52,853 bases of DNA from an uncultured Lachnospiraceae bacterium (GCA_910580195.1 CAJTWA010000033.1:1-52853); one strand, 5' to 3'; shown: positions 32,368 through 41,213, numbered from the stretch's first letter. The notes: generated by a model not told the origin, from the letters alone. Numbers and translations: made by a program.

Positions 32368-33558
32368 ATGATTTCAAAACAAATGCAGCAGGAAATCAAA
32401 GGCAGCTCGGCCATCCGGGCTATGTTTTTGGAAGGGAAGGAATTAGCGGGGAAGGTTGGGGCAGAAAATGTCTATGATTTCAGCCTTGGGAACCCCATGA
32501 CCCCTGTGCCGGAGGAATTTACAGAAGCTATTTTAAAAGCAGTGCAGGAAGAGAGCTCTTTAGGGCTCCATGGATATATGGACAATGCAGGTTACCCAGA
32601 AACCCGGCGGGCCGTAGCGGAGGATTTAAACCAGCGGTTTGGGACAGATTTTACCGGGGAGCACATTGTGATGACAGTAGGGGCCGCAGGGGCCTTGAAC
32701 GTGGTGTTCAAAACCTTGCTGGACCCGGGGGATGAAGTGCTGGCCCTTGCCCCCTATTTTGGGGAGTACCGCAGCTATGCGGCAAACCATCAGGGCATTT
32801 TGCGGGAAGTAAAGCCACACCTCCCCACTTTCCAGCCGGATTTGGCAGATTTAGAGGGGAAAATCACGGAGAACACAAAGGTTTTGCTGATAAATAACCC
32901 GGTAAACCCCACAGGGGTCATTTACCCAGAAGAAACCATAAAAAGCATGGCAGCCATTTTGCAGAGAAAGCAGGAAGAGTACGGGCATGGGATTTATATG
33001 GTATCAGATGAGCCATACCGGGAATTGGCTTATGACGGCAGCCAAGTCCCGTTCCTGACAAAGTACTATGATAATACCTTTGTCACCTATTCTTTCAGCA
33101 AGTCCCTCTCCATCCCGGGGGAACGGATTGGCTATATTGCAGCCTGCCCCCGGATGGAAGGATGCGCCGAAGCATTGCAGGGGCTGTCGGTGGCAAACCG
33201 GATTCTAGGATTTGTCAACGCCCCTTCCCTGATGCAGAAGGCAGTGGCGGCGTCCATGGGCGCAAGGACGGATGTGGCATATTATGACAGGAACCGCCAG
33301 CTAATTTATGGGAAACTGACAGAATTGGGGTTTACCTGCGTAAAGCCCCAAGGGGCATTTTACCTCTTTATCAAGTCCCCAGACCCAGATGAAAAGAGTT
33401 TCGTGGCGGCAGCGAAAAAGCACCATATCCTGCTGGTAGGCGGGAGTTCCTTTTCCTGCCCCGGCTATGTGCGGCTTGCTTACTGCGTTTCCTATGAAAT
33501 GATAGAACGCTCCCTGCCCGCCTTTGAAAAGCTGGCAGCAGAATACCAAGGGCAATGA
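32368..33558 (+). CDS. PLP-dependent aminotransferase, class I/II
   Basis: A 396-residue fold-type I aminotransferase. Visible: YDFSLGNPMTPVPEEFTEAI, the cofactor glycine region TVGAAGALNVVFKTLLDPGD, NNPVNPTGVIYPEE, the Asp/Tyr region MVSDEPYRELAYDG, and the PLP lysine in TYSFSKSLSIPGERIGYIA. It is of the AspC/alanine-aminotransferase-like type; the amino acid used is not clear. AAAGGAGG lies 6 bases before the ATG at 32368. The gene's 3' end is present in three tandem copies, two of them after the stop. hisC follows. Confidence 0.93.
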   Translation: MISKQMQQEIKGSSAIRAMFLEGKELAGKVGAENVYDFSLGNPMTPVPEEFTEAILKAVQEESSLGLHGYMDNAGYPETRRAVAEDLNQRFGTDFTGEHIVMTVGAAGALNVVFKTLLDPGDEVLALAPYFGEYRSYAANHQGILREVKPHLPTFQPDLADLEGKITENTKVLLINNPVNPTGVIYPEETIKSMAAILQRKQEEYGHGIYMVSDEPYRELAYDGSQVPFLTKYYDNTFVTYSFSKSLSIPGERIGYIAACPRMEGCAEALQGLSVANRILGFVNAPSLMQKAVAASMGARTDVAYYDRNRQLIYGKLTELGFTCVKPQGAFYLFIKSPDPDEKSFVAAAKKHHILLVGGSSFSCPGYVRLAYCVSYEMIERSLPAFEKLAAEYQGQ

Positions 33559-33663
33559 TAGAACCTCCCTGCCCGCCTTTGAAAAGCTGGCAGCAGAATA
33601 CCAAGGGCAATGATAGAACCTCCCTGCCCGCCTTTGAAAAACTGGCAGCAGAATACCAAGGGC
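33498..33663. repeat. Three tandem copies of the aminotransferase 3' end (55-56 bp)
   Basis: Copy 1 (33498-33553) is the last coding part of the gene; copies 2 (33554-33608) and 3 (33609-33663) follow the stop and are nearly identical to each other. Copies 2 and 3 lack one base of copy 1 and so begin with the TGA in a different frame. The near-identity says the duplication is recent. Confidence 0.97.
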
Positions 33664-33782
33664 AATGGAAGTAAGCAGGAAAAGAAAACCCAGCCCGATG
33701 CGTTGGCAGGGGAAAAGTGCATGATGTGAAAGCATGGAACGGTAAGCAGGGATTTGCATTGCAGAAAGGAAATGATGGAACT

Positions 33783-34844
33783 ATGAAAGCATGGGAAAAA
33801 AACGTGCGGAACGTTGTCCCCTATACGCCGGGGGAACAGCCAAACCGCCCCAAAATGATAAAGTTAAACACCAATGAAAACCCATATCCCCCAGCCCCCG
33901 GCGTAGCAAAGGCATTGCAGGGGCTTACAGGGGACAGCCTGCGGAGGTATCCGGACCCTGCCGCGGGGGTATTAGTCCGTGCGCTGGCAGAGCATTACGG
34001 CGTGCCAGAGCAGCAGGTATTTGTGGGGGTTGGCTCCGATGATGTGCTGGCTATGAGTTTCCTGACATTTTTTAACAGTGGGAAACCCATCCTGTTCCCA
34101 GACATCACGTATTCTTTTTATGATGTGTGGGCAGATTTGTTCCGGATTCCCTACGAGCGCCAGCCTTTGGATGAAAATTTCCAAATCCGGACAGAGGATT
34201 ATTGCAAAGACTGCGGCGGCATTGTGTTCCCCAACCCCAACGCCCCCACAGGCATAGAAAAAAATCTGGAAGAGTTGGAAAAAATCATTGCAGCAAACCC
34301 GGATGTCATTGTCATTCTAGATGAAGCATATATTGACTTTGGGGGTACGTCTGCGTTATCATTAGTCCCGAAATATGATAACCTGCTAGTTGTCCAGACC
34401 TTTTCTAAGTCCCGGAGCCTTGCAGGCATGAGGATTGGCTTCGCCATTGGGAATGAAAAGCTGATAAAGTATCTGGAAGATGCCAAATATTCCTTCAATT
34501 CCTATACCATGAGCGCAGCGGCCTTAGCGGCTGGGGCAGAAGCAGTCAGGGACAATACATATTTTCAGGAAACCTTGCAGAAAATAATCTGTACAAGGGA
34601 GCGTACCAAAAAGGAACTGGCAAGGCTTGGGTTTTCCTATTTGGATTCCAAAAGCAATTTCATTTTTGCCACCCACCCAAGCTGCCCGGCAGGGGAATTG
34701 TTTGAAGCCTTGAAACAGGAGGATATTTACGTCCGCTATTTTAACAAGCCGAGGATCAGCAATTACCTGCGGATTTCCATTGGGACAGATGGGGAAATGG
34801 ATGTGCTGATCCAGTTTCTGGAGGAATATTTAAGGCGGGTATAA
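33783..34844 (+). CDS. hisC: Histidinol-phosphate aminotransferase
   Basis: A 353-residue PLP enzyme that makes histidinol phosphate from imidazole-acetol phosphate. Signatures: MIKLNTNENPYPPAPGVAKA at the N-terminus (HisC hallmark), GVGSDDVLAMSFLTFFNSGK, FPNPNAPTGIEKNLEELE, VILDEAYIDFGG, the PLP lysine in VQTFSKSRSLAGMRIGFAIG and the C-terminal YFNKPRISNYLRISIGTDGE. No other histidine genes are nearby. Start at 33783 gives the usual HisC opening; an upstream in-frame extension to 33717 lacks support. Confidence 0.93.
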   Translation: MKAWEKNVRNVVPYTPGEQPNRPKMIKLNTNENPYPPAPGVAKALQGLTGDSLRRYPDPAAGVLVRALAEHYGVPEQQVFVGVGSDDVLAMSFLTFFNSGKPILFPDITYSFYDVWADLFRIPYERQPLDENFQIRTEDYCKDCGGIVFPNPNAPTGIEKNLEELEKIIAANPDVIVILDEAYIDFGGTSALSLVPKYDNLLVVQTFSKSRSLAGMRIGFAIGNEKLIKYLEDAKYSFNSYTMSAAALAAGAEAVRDNTYFQETLQKIICTRERTKKELARLGFSYLDSKSNFIFATHPSCPAGELFEALKQEDIYVRYFNKPRISNYLRISIGTDGEMDVLIQFLEEYLRRV

Positions 34845-34881
34845 AAACAAATCCTGGCATGTCCGGGTAAGGAGAGAGTTT

Positions 34882-35730
34882 ATGGTTCGAATGATTTTAA
34901 AAGGCGTTGTCATCGGGGTTGCAAATATTATCCCCGGCGTCAGCGGCGGCACGATGGCGGTTTCCATGGGCATTTATGATAAGATGATCCATGCGGCCAC
35001 CCATCTGTTTTCTGAATTTAAGAAAAGCATGAAAGTACTGATCCCAATTGTCATTGGGGCGGCCCTTGGCATTGTTGTGCTGGCACGGGTGATTGAAATG
35101 ATGTTTGCAAAAATCCCCTTCCAGACAAACCTTCTGTTTATCGGCCTGATTATCGGCGGGCTTCCGGCTATCACCCGGAAGGTGAAGGGCAAAAGCATAC
35201 GGCTGGGGCATATCCTGTCCTTCCTCCTGTTTTTTGCAGTTGTGGCAGGGCTTGCAGTAGTCGGCGAACAGGAAGGGGCGTCTGCAGATTTAAGCTTCAG
35301 CCTGCTGAATGTCATAAAACTGTTCGGCGTAGGGGTCTTGGCTTCGGCCACCATGGTAATCCCCGGCGTCAGCGGTTCCATGATGCTCATGCTGATTGGG
35401 TATTACAACCCTATTTTAACGGAAATCAACAAATTTATCGACAACGGGCTGGCCTTTGACGTACCGGGGCTTTTGGAGGGATGCCTTGTGCTGGTGCCCT
35501 TTGGGATTGGGGTAGTCGTTGGGATTTTTGCCATTGCCAAAGTCATTGAAATCATTTTTGAAAAATTCCCGGAACATGCATACTGGGCAATTATCGGCTT
35601 GATTGTGGCCTCCCCAGTTGCGATTTTGCTGATGAACAGCTTTGGGGCAATCAATATCGTGACAATCCTGACAGGAATTGTTGCTTTGGCGGCCGGGGTT
35701 GTAGTTGCGCTGAAGCTGGGGGAAGAGTAA
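34882..35730 (+). CDS. DUF368 polytopic membrane protein (undecaprenyl-phosphate transporter type)
   Basis: A 282-residue membrane protein with about eight hydrophobic segments and the duplicated DUF368 signature: NIIPGVSGGTMAVSMGIYDK in the first half and MVIPGVSGSMMLMLIGYYN in the second. DUF368 proteins (PopT) have been reported to recycle undecaprenyl phosphate across the membrane for wall synthesis; that is family knowledge. GTAAGGAGAGAG precedes the ATG. It follows hisC by 37 bases and is followed by a DUF1294 gene. Confidence 0.92.
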   Translation: MVRMILKGVVIGVANIIPGVSGGTMAVSMGIYDKMIHAATHLFSEFKKSMKVLIPIVIGAALGIVVLARVIEMMFAKIPFQTNLLFIGLIIGGLPAITRKVKGKSIRLGHILSFLLFFAVVAGLAVVGEQEGASADLSFSLLNVIKLFGVGVLASATMVIPGVSGSMMLMLIGYYNPILTEINKFIDNGLAFDVPGLLEGCLVLVPFGIGVVVGIFAIAKVIEIIFEKFPEHAYWAIIGLIVASPVAILLMNSFGAINIVTILTGIVALAAGVVVALKLGEE

Positions 35731-35781
35731 ATGGAACTGGCTTTCATTACAATGGAAAGATAGGGCAAAGGCAGGTGGCAA

Positions 35782-36060
35782 ATGCTACAGATAGGATACG
35801 GCATTTATATTTATTTGGCAGCAGTGAATTTGGCAGGGTTCCTATTGATGGGGCTGGACAAATGGAAGGCGCGGCATAAGAAATGGAGGGTTCCGGAAAA
35901 GACCCTTTTTGGGGCAGCCATTGCCGGAGGGAGCCTTGGGGTGTGGGCAGGGATGTACGCGTTCCGCCATAAGACAAGGCATTGGCAGTTCGTGGTGGGG
36001 ATTCCCTTGATTCTTGCAGCGCAGGCAGCTGCCGTTTGGCTATTGACATTTCAAAGATAA
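35782..36060 (+). CDS. DUF1294 small membrane protein
   Basis: A 92-residue protein with three hydrophobic segments (IYIYLAAVNLAGFLLMGLD, LFGAAIAGGSLGVWAGMYAF, FVVGIPLILAAQAAAVWLLTF) and the family core DKWKARHKKWRVPEKTLF followed by GGSLG and FRHKTRHWQF. The function of DUF1294 is unknown. A weak GGCAGGTGGC precedes the ATG, 51 bases after the DUF368 gene. The promoter of glyA lies in its last codons. Confidence 0.9.
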   Translation: MLQIGYGIYIYLAAVNLAGFLLMGLDKWKARHKKWRVPEKTLFGAAIAGGSLGVWAGMYAFRHKTRHWQFVVGIPLILAAQAAAVWLLTFQR

Positions 36061-36071
36061 CATACTATGAT
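36043..36071 (+). promoter_or_regulatory. glyA promoter
   Basis: TTGACA 36043-36048 and TATGAT 36066-36071 are 17 bases apart. The -35 lies within the end of the DUF1294 gene, 54 bases upstream of the glyA start. Confidence 0.75.
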
Positions 36072-36124
36072 AGTGGCTACTGGAGAACCGTTTCTACATA
36101 GAAAAAGAGAAAGGAAAAGAACCT

Positions 36125-37363
36125 ATGTACTCATTTGATGAAGTAAAAAAAGCAGACCCGCAGGTGGCAGAAGCCATCACCGCGGAATTGGAAAGACAGA
36201 ACAGCCATATTGAGCTGATTGCCTCCGAAAACTGGGTGAGCAAGGCAGTGATGGCAGCCATGGGGAGCCCCATGACAAATAAATACGCAGAAGGCTATCC
36301 GGGGAAAAGGTATTATGGCGGATGCGAATGTGTGGATGTGGTGGAGAACCTTGCCATAGAGCGGGCAAAAAAGCTGTTTGGGTGTGAGTATGCCAACGTA
36401 CAGCCCCATTCCGGCGCACAGGCAAATATGGCAGTGCAGTTTGCCATGCTAGAGCCCGGGGACACGGTGATGGGCATGAACTTAGACCATGGCGGGCACC
36501 TGACCCATGGGAGCCCTGTGAACTTCTCCGGCACATATTTTAAGATTGTGCCTTACGGCGTCAATGACGAAGGGTTCCTTGATTATGATAAAGTACGGGA
36601 GCTTGCGCTGGAATGTAAGCCCAAGCTGATTATTGCAGGGGCAAGCGCATATGCAAGGACGATTGATTTTAAGCGGTTCCGGGAGATTGCCGATGAGGCA
36701 GGCGCATACCTGATGGTTGACATGGCGCATATTGCGGGCCTTGTCGCTGCAGGGCTCCATCCAAGCCCCATCCCCTATGCCCATGTGGTAACGACCACCA
36801 CCCATAAGACATTGCGCGGGCCAAGGGGCGGCATGATTCTGGCAAGCCAGGAAATGGCCGACAAATTCAATTTCAACAAGGCCATTTTCCCGGGCACCCA
36901 AGGAGGCCCGCTGATGCATGTGATTGCCGCAAAAGCAGTGTGTTTCCAAGAAGCCTTGGAAGACAGTTTCAAGGAATACCAGCAGAATATTGTGAAAAAT
37001 GCCCAAGCCTTGGCAAAGGGGCTGACAGACAGGGGAATCAAGCTGGTTTCCGGCGGGACGGACAACCACCTGATGCTGGTAGACCTGACCCCTTATGGCC
37101 TGACTGGGAAGGCGGTAGAGAAGCTGCTGGATTCTGTCAACATTACCAGCAATAAGAACACTATCCCCAACGATCCAAAGTCCCCGTTTGTTACCAGCGG
37201 CATCCGGCTTGGGACGCCGGCCATTACCTCCCGCGGTTTCACAGAAGCCGATATGGACAAGGTAGCAGAGTGCATTGCGAAAATGGTGAAAGAAGGGGAA
37301 CCAGCTTCGGAAGAAGTCAAGGGCATGGTAAAAGAACTGACAGATAAATATCCCCTTGAGTAA
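36125..37363 (+). CDS. glyA: Serine hydroxymethyltransferase
   Basis: A 412-residue PLP enzyme that converts serine and tetrahydrofolate to glycine and methylene-tetrahydrofolate. Signatures: IELIASENWVSKAVMAAMGS, NKYAEGYPGKRYYGGCECVD, NVQPHSGAQANMAVQFAML, DMAHIAGLVAAGLHPSP and the PLP lysine in VVTTTTHKTLRGPRGGMIL. AAAGGAAAAG lies 5-10 bases before the ATG. A terminator follows. It supplies one-carbon units for purine synthesis, to which purL in this window also belongs. Confidence 0.97.
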   Translation: MYSFDEVKKADPQVAEAITAELERQNSHIELIASENWVSKAVMAAMGSPMTNKYAEGYPGKRYYGGCECVDVVENLAIERAKKLFGCEYANVQPHSGAQANMAVQFAMLEPGDTVMGMNLDHGGHLTHGSPVNFSGTYFKIVPYGVNDEGFLDYDKVRELALECKPKLIIAGASAYARTIDFKRFREIADEAGAYLMVDMAHIAGLVAAGLHPSPIPYAHVVTTTTHKTLRGPRGGMILASQEMADKFNFNKAIFPGTQGGPLMHVIAAKAVCFQEALEDSFKEYQQNIVKNAQALAKGLTDRGIKLVSGGTDNHLMLVDLTPYGLTGKAVEKLLDSVNITSNKNTIPNDPKSPFVTSGIRLGTPAITSRGFTEADMDKVAECIAKMVKEGEPASEEVKGMVKELTDKYPLE

Positions 37364-37397
37364 TGCAGAGATAAAAATGTACAGATAAGAAATGCAC

Positions 37398-37434
37398 AGG
37401 CAGAGAATGAGATCAAGTTCTCTGCCTATTTTTT
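37398..37434 (+). terminator. Terminator after glyA
   Basis: AGGCAGAGAA 37398-37407 pairs perfectly with TTCTCTGCCT 37418-37427 and is followed by ATTTTTTC. Between the stop and the stem, short ACAGATAA/CAGAGATAA-like repeats occur (37338-37410). Confidence 0.9.
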
Positions 37435-37493
37435 CTTCTGTATATGTAAGTTTGCAACGGCATATTAGCTTGGGACGCCCAAAAAGGGTTTCC

Positions 37494-37652
37494 TGTGCCG
37501 TTGCGTGCCAATCTATCCCCGAAAAGGCTTCGTACGCCGTTGTGTGCCAACCTATTTCCCAAAGGGCTTCATAGCTTCATGCGCCGGCTTGCTAATTTAT
37601 TCCCAAAAGGGCTTCATAGCTTCGCGCCAGCTTGCCAATCTATCCTAGAAAG
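37494..37652. repeat. Four degenerate ~42-bp tandem repeats after glyA
   Basis: Units share the pattern GCCG..TTG.GTGCCAAYCTATYCCC.AAAGGGCTTC. Two inner units share CCCAAAAGGGCTTCATAGCTTC almost exactly. They lie between the glyA terminator and the convergent small membrane gene and have no convincing ORF. Confidence 0.75.
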
Positions 37653-37680
37653 GGCAGAAAGCCCCTGCTTACAGGTTCCC

Positions 37681-37857
37681 TTATTGGTATCTCTTGTTAT
37701 AGAGGTACAGCAAGAGCAAGATTCCTGCAAGCCCCGCAAGCTGCAGGCCTAAGCCTGATACAGAAATCGTACGCTGCCCGACAATTACAAGGGCAAGGCA
37801 CAGGGCCACAAGGGCAGTGCACACAATTATCATAATCCATTTCTTATTTCCTTCCAT
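37681..37857 (-). CDS. 58-residue two-segment membrane protein at the end of a sugar importer operon
   Basis: The minus strand from ATG at 37857 encodes MEGNKKWIMIIVCTALVALC, then LALVIVGQRTISVSGLGLQL and AGLAGILLLLYLYNKRYQ. AGGAGGG lies 7 bases upstream. Two hydrophobic helices are joined by a short polar loop with basic ends. It starts 15 bases after the stop of the last permease, so it belongs to that operon. It has no recognised family and is easily missed by gene finders. Confidence 0.75.
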   Translation of the reverse strand: MEGNKKWIMIIVCTALVALCLALVIVGQRTISVSGLGLQLAGLAGILLLLYLYNKRYQ

Positions 37858-37872
37858 GGCAATCCCTCCTCA

Positions 37873-38757
37873 TTAACCTTTCAGGCCGCCAAGGCTCATG
37901 CCCTGCGTCAGTTTTTTCTGTACCAGAATATACAAAATCAAGGTGGGCAGCATGACAATTACCAGCCCTGCATAGAGCGCCCCATAATTTGCAGCCCCCC
38001 GCTGTGCCTGCGTTAAGTTCATCAGGCCTACCGGCAGCGTCTTGGAATCCTTGGTAAGCATAGTCATTGCAATGATGTACTCATTCCAGAAGGAAAGGAA
38101 ATTGAACAGGATAACGGTAATAATGCTGGGCAATGCCATGGGCATCATAATCTGCACCATTGTCCTGAAATAGCCGCAGCCGTCTACATGGGCAGCCTCC
38201 TCATAATCTTTCGGGATGGTGATGAAGAACCCGGAAAGCAGGTAAATGGTAAAAGGGAGCGCCGTGGAGGCGTAGACTAAGGCTAGGACAAAGATATTAT
38301 TTAAGAAAAAACCATTTGCAAACCCCATTTTCCGCAGGAATGTGTCTGCGTCCACAAACATCAGGAAGATAGGCACTACAATGTAGTTTACATTGATAAA
38401 CAGCCCCCCCATGAACAGCATGTTGATAAGTTTGCTCCCAAAAAAGCGGTATCTTGCGAGCACATAAGATGCCGGCAGGGCAATGACTAACAAGATGGCA
38501 AGAGCCAAGGCAGTCACGATAACGGAATTTAAGAAAAATTCCCCCATGTTCGCTTTTTCAAATGCGTCTATAAAGTTCTGGAAATAGAAGCCTTTCGGCA
38601 TTGCCCAAGGGCTTCCGTAAAACTCGGAATTTTCCTTAATGGATGCCAAGAATACCCAAGCGACTGGCACGAAAATGCTGACTGCCAATGCCAGCAGCAC
38701 TAGGTACACAAAAGCCCGGTACAGTGTTTTTACGCTTACTCCGTTTTTCTTTTTCAT
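37873..38757 (-). CDS. Sugar ABC importer permease, MalG type
   Basis: A 294-residue membrane protein with six hydrophobic segments and the conserved cytoplasmic EAA loop YEEAAHVDGCGYFRTMVQIM, where the ATPase docks. The C-terminal SFWNEYIIAMTML and KKLTQGMSLGGLKG endings are typical of CUT1 (MalG-like) permeases for oligosaccharides. GGAGGGGCG lies upstream. It pairs with the MalF-type permease gene 12 bases upstream. No ATPase gene is in the operon; CUT1 importers often share an MsmK-type ATPase encoded elsewhere. Confidence 0.93.
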   Translation of the reverse strand: MKKKNGVSVKTLYRAFVYLVLLALAVSIFVPVAWVFLASIKENSEFYGSPWAMPKGFYFQNFIDAFEKANMGEFFLNSVIVTALALAILLVIALPASYVLARYRFFGSKLINMLFMGGLFINVNYIVVPIFLMFVDADTFLRKMGFANGFFLNNIFVLALVYASTALPFTIYLLSGFFITIPKDYEEAAHVDGCGYFRTMVQIMMPMALPSIITVILFNFLSFWNEYIIAMTMLTKDSKTLPVGLMNLTQAQRGAANYGALYAGLVIVMLPTLILYILVQKKLTQGMSLGGLKG

Positions 38758-38769
38758 CTGCGCCCCTCC

Positions 38770-39660
38770 TTAAAATTCTAATGGTTCCCGCTTCGTGACA
38801 AAGCTGATGATGGCAGCAAGGCCAAAGGAGAACAGGAATACCACAACGCCGATTGCCATGCCGTACCCATAAGAGGAGTTGGTGTACGCTTGGTTGTACA
38901 TATAGCTTAAGAATACGTCCGTAGCCCCGTCCGGCCCGCCGTTGGTGAGCACTTTTACAAGCTGGAAACTTAAGTTGATGGTACTGATGACGAAGAAGGA
39001 TAAGGTGGTCCTGATATTCGTCCAAATCAAAGGCAGCGTAATGGAAAAGAACTGCTGGATATGGTTTGCGCCCTCCAAATCGGCAGATTCATAGATGCTT
39101 GCCGGGATGCTTGCCATGCTGGCCATATACATCACCATGTAATAACCGATTGCCTGCCAGACCAGCGCAATTACTAAGCTGAAAATAACGATTTTCTGGT
39201 CGCCCAGCCAGAGAATCGGGTCCTTATCTCCCCGGAAAATGCCAAGGACGCTGTTTAACAGGCCGTTGGTAGGGTCGTAAATTGCAGAAAAAATAGCGGA
39301 TATAATAACGATTGACAGGATGTTTGGGATATAAAAGATAATCCTGAAAAAATTTTCCCCCTTGATTTTTTCCCGGGAAATGATTGCCGCAAAAATCAGG
39401 GAAAATGAAATCGTGATGACCGTTACGCAGACTACCAGAAGGATAGAATTCTGGAAGGTGCGCAAGAATTTTTCATCTGCCAATAATGTCTTAAAGTTAT
39501 TAAGCCCGATAAATTCCTTCGTATTGGAAAAACCACCCCATTTGTAAAGCGACATTTTAAATATGTTGAAGGTGGGGATCAGCATAAAAATGACAAATAA
39601 AATGACAGCCGGTGCCACGCATACCCCAATAAATACGCTTCTTGCTTTACTTTTTTTCAC
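38770..39660 (-). CDS. Sugar ABC importer permease, MalF type
   Basis: A 296-residue membrane protein with six to seven hydrophobic segments: FIGVCVAPAVILFVIFMLIP at the start, GENFFRIIFYIPNILSIVII, and the EAA-type loop IYESADLEGANHIQQFFSIT followed by LPLIWTNIRTTLSFFVI. These are marks of CUT1 (MalF/UgpA-like) permeases. GGAGGTATGAAATG precedes the start. It lies between the binding-protein gene and the MalG-type gene. Confidence 0.93.
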   Translation of the reverse strand: MKKSKARSVFIGVCVAPAVILFVIFMLIPTFNIFKMSLYKWGGFSNTKEFIGLNNFKTLLADEKFLRTFQNSILLVVCVTVITISFSLIFAAIISREKIKGENFFRIIFYIPNILSIVIISAIFSAIYDPTNGLLNSVLGIFRGDKDPILWLGDQKIVIFSLVIALVWQAIGYYMVMYMASMASIPASIYESADLEGANHIQQFFSITLPLIWTNIRTTLSFFVISTINLSFQLVKVLTNGGPDGATDVFLSYMYNQAYTNSSYGYGMAIGVVVFLFSFGLAAIISFVTKREPLEF

Positions 39661-39716
39661 ATTTCATACCTCCGTTCCTGTTTGCCGGCCCGTTTCCTGC
39701 CAGCTTTTTGTAAAAG

Positions 39717-39757
39717 AGAAGGGCGCCCCAAAGGCAGAAACCTTCGGAACGCCCCTT
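39717..39757 (-). terminator. Attenuating terminator between the binding protein and the permeases
   Basis: On the minus strand GGGGCGTTCCGAAGG pairs with CCTTTGGGGCGCCC (G-U pairs included) around TTTCTG, followed by TTCTCTTTT. It sits between the stop of the binding protein and the first permease, a usual device for making more binding protein than permease. Confidence 0.75.
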
Positions 39758-39764
39758 TGTCTTT

Positions 39765-41213
39765 TTATTCCATTGCACCCCTTAATTGGTCGCTTACTTC
39801 TTCTACGGCTGCCTGCCATTCTGCCACTGTCTTGTCGCCGCTCACGATGCTGTTTACGGTTTCAAATAAGGTGTCTTTCATGGAAACGCCTTCTACCGGG
39901 GTAGTAGCTGCAAAGCCGCCCATAACAGCGGTTGCGCCATTGTCATAAATGCTGTAGAACATTTTGTTGTCGCCTTCTAAGGTATCGCTGATGCCAACGA
40001 TTGGCTGGATTGCAGCAGATTCAGCGAAAATCTTTGCTGCTTCGTCAGAGTACATATAAGCGACGAATTCTTTTGCCATGTCTTGGTTTGCAGCCTGTGC
40101 AGGAATCCACATCTGCTCGAAGAATGTGAAGGAACTGCCCTTTTCCCCTGCATTTACTGCCGGGACTGCCATAAATCCCCATTCAAAGCCTTCAGCCCTT
40201 GGGGCTTCTGCCATTTCGCCAACCAGCCATGTGCCGTTGGGGCAGAAGATTGCCTTGTTGTCAAGGATTAACTGCTGGTTCTTTGTGAAGCCTTCATCAT
40301 TTGCATTTGCAACGGTTGTGCTTTCGGTATATTCTGCCAGCTTGCCAATGAGCTCGAATACTTTCGTTGCTTCTGGGCTTTCCCAAATGCCGTCTTCATA
40401 AGTCATGCACTTGTTATAGAACTCAGCCCCGCCGGAGGATGCTAAAAGCGCATAAGTAAATGCGTCAAAATAGCCTGTGGTGGGATATGTGAATAAAGCG
40501 ATGCCTTCTGCTTTGGCCTTGTCGCCTAACGCCCACATCTCATCCCATGTAGTCGGGACATCCCAGCCTTTTTCTTTCAGCAGGCCTGCATTGTAGAATA
40601 ACCCGCAGGGGCTGTAGAACATGGGTGCATAGTAGGTGTTATCGTCGCCGGGGTATGGGTTCGTCCCAAGGGTATCAAGGAATCCGGGGATTACTTTTTC
40701 TTTCACGGTAACGTCTTCGCCGGGAACTTTCATGTCAAGTACGTCGGTTAAGGGAAGGAGGCCTTTTTCTTTCGTCAGGGTTTCTGTCAGGCCGGCTTCA
40801 CGGCCCGTTGCAAGGTGCACAACATCTGGGTAATCCCCTGCACGCATATTGCCGCTGATGACGTCTTCAAGTTTCTTGTCAACCGTAAGTTCCACTTTTA
40901 CGCCGGGATGGGACGCTTCGAAAGCTTCTGCAATTTTTGTCCACATATCTGCGCCGTAGCCGCTTTCCAATGCTGCTACCTTCAGGGTTTGGTCTGCTGC
41001 ATCGCCGCTGCCTTCTGCTTCGTCAGTCCCTTCTGTGCCTTCCGTTTCATCTGTGCCTTCCGTTCCGGCATCTTCCCCGTTGGTATCTTCCGTTTCGTTG
41101 CTTTCTGTGCCTTTGTCGTCGGATGCGGCATTGTTATTCCCGCTGCCGCAGCCTGTAAGCAGGGTTGCAGCCATTGTGCCGGCTAGTAAAACTGAAAGTA
41201 TTTTTCTTTTCAT
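39765..41213 (-). CDS. Sugar ABC importer, substrate-binding lipoprotein
   Basis: A 482-residue lipoprotein: signal MKRKILSVLLAGTMAATLLT with lipobox LLTGC, then an unusually long acidic linker of repeated TEGTDE-like units (about residues 25-75), and the extracellular solute-binding domain family 1 (TLKVAALESGYGADMWTKIA; MFYSPCGLFYNAGLLKEKGW; FTFFEQMWIPAQAANQDMAK). The ligand is an unknown oligosaccharide. ATG at 41213 has GGGAGG 9 bases upstream. First gene of the importer operon. The AT-rich DNA 41214-41460 must hold its promoter. Confidence 0.93.
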   Translation of the reverse strand: MKRKILSVLLAGTMAATLLTGCGSGNNNAASDDKGTESNETEDTNGEDAGTEGTDETEGTEGTDEAEGSGDAADQTLKVAALESGYGADMWTKIAEAFEASHPGVKVELTVDKKLEDVISGNMRAGDYPDVVHLATGREAGLTETLTKEKGLLPLTDVLDMKVPGEDVTVKEKVIPGFLDTLGTNPYPGDDNTYYAPMFYSPCGLFYNAGLLKEKGWDVPTTWDEMWALGDKAKAEGIALFTYPTTGYFDAFTYALLASSGGAEFYNKCMTYEDGIWESPEATKVFELIGKLAEYTESTTVANANDEGFTKNQQLILDNKAIFCPNGTWLVGEMAEAPRAEGFEWGFMAVPAVNAGEKGSSFTFFEQMWIPAQAANQDMAKEFVAYMYSDEAAKIFAESAAIQPIVGISDTLEGDNKMFYSIYDNGATAVMGGFAATTPVEGVSMKDTLFETVNSIVSGDKTVAEWQAAVEEVSDQLRGAME

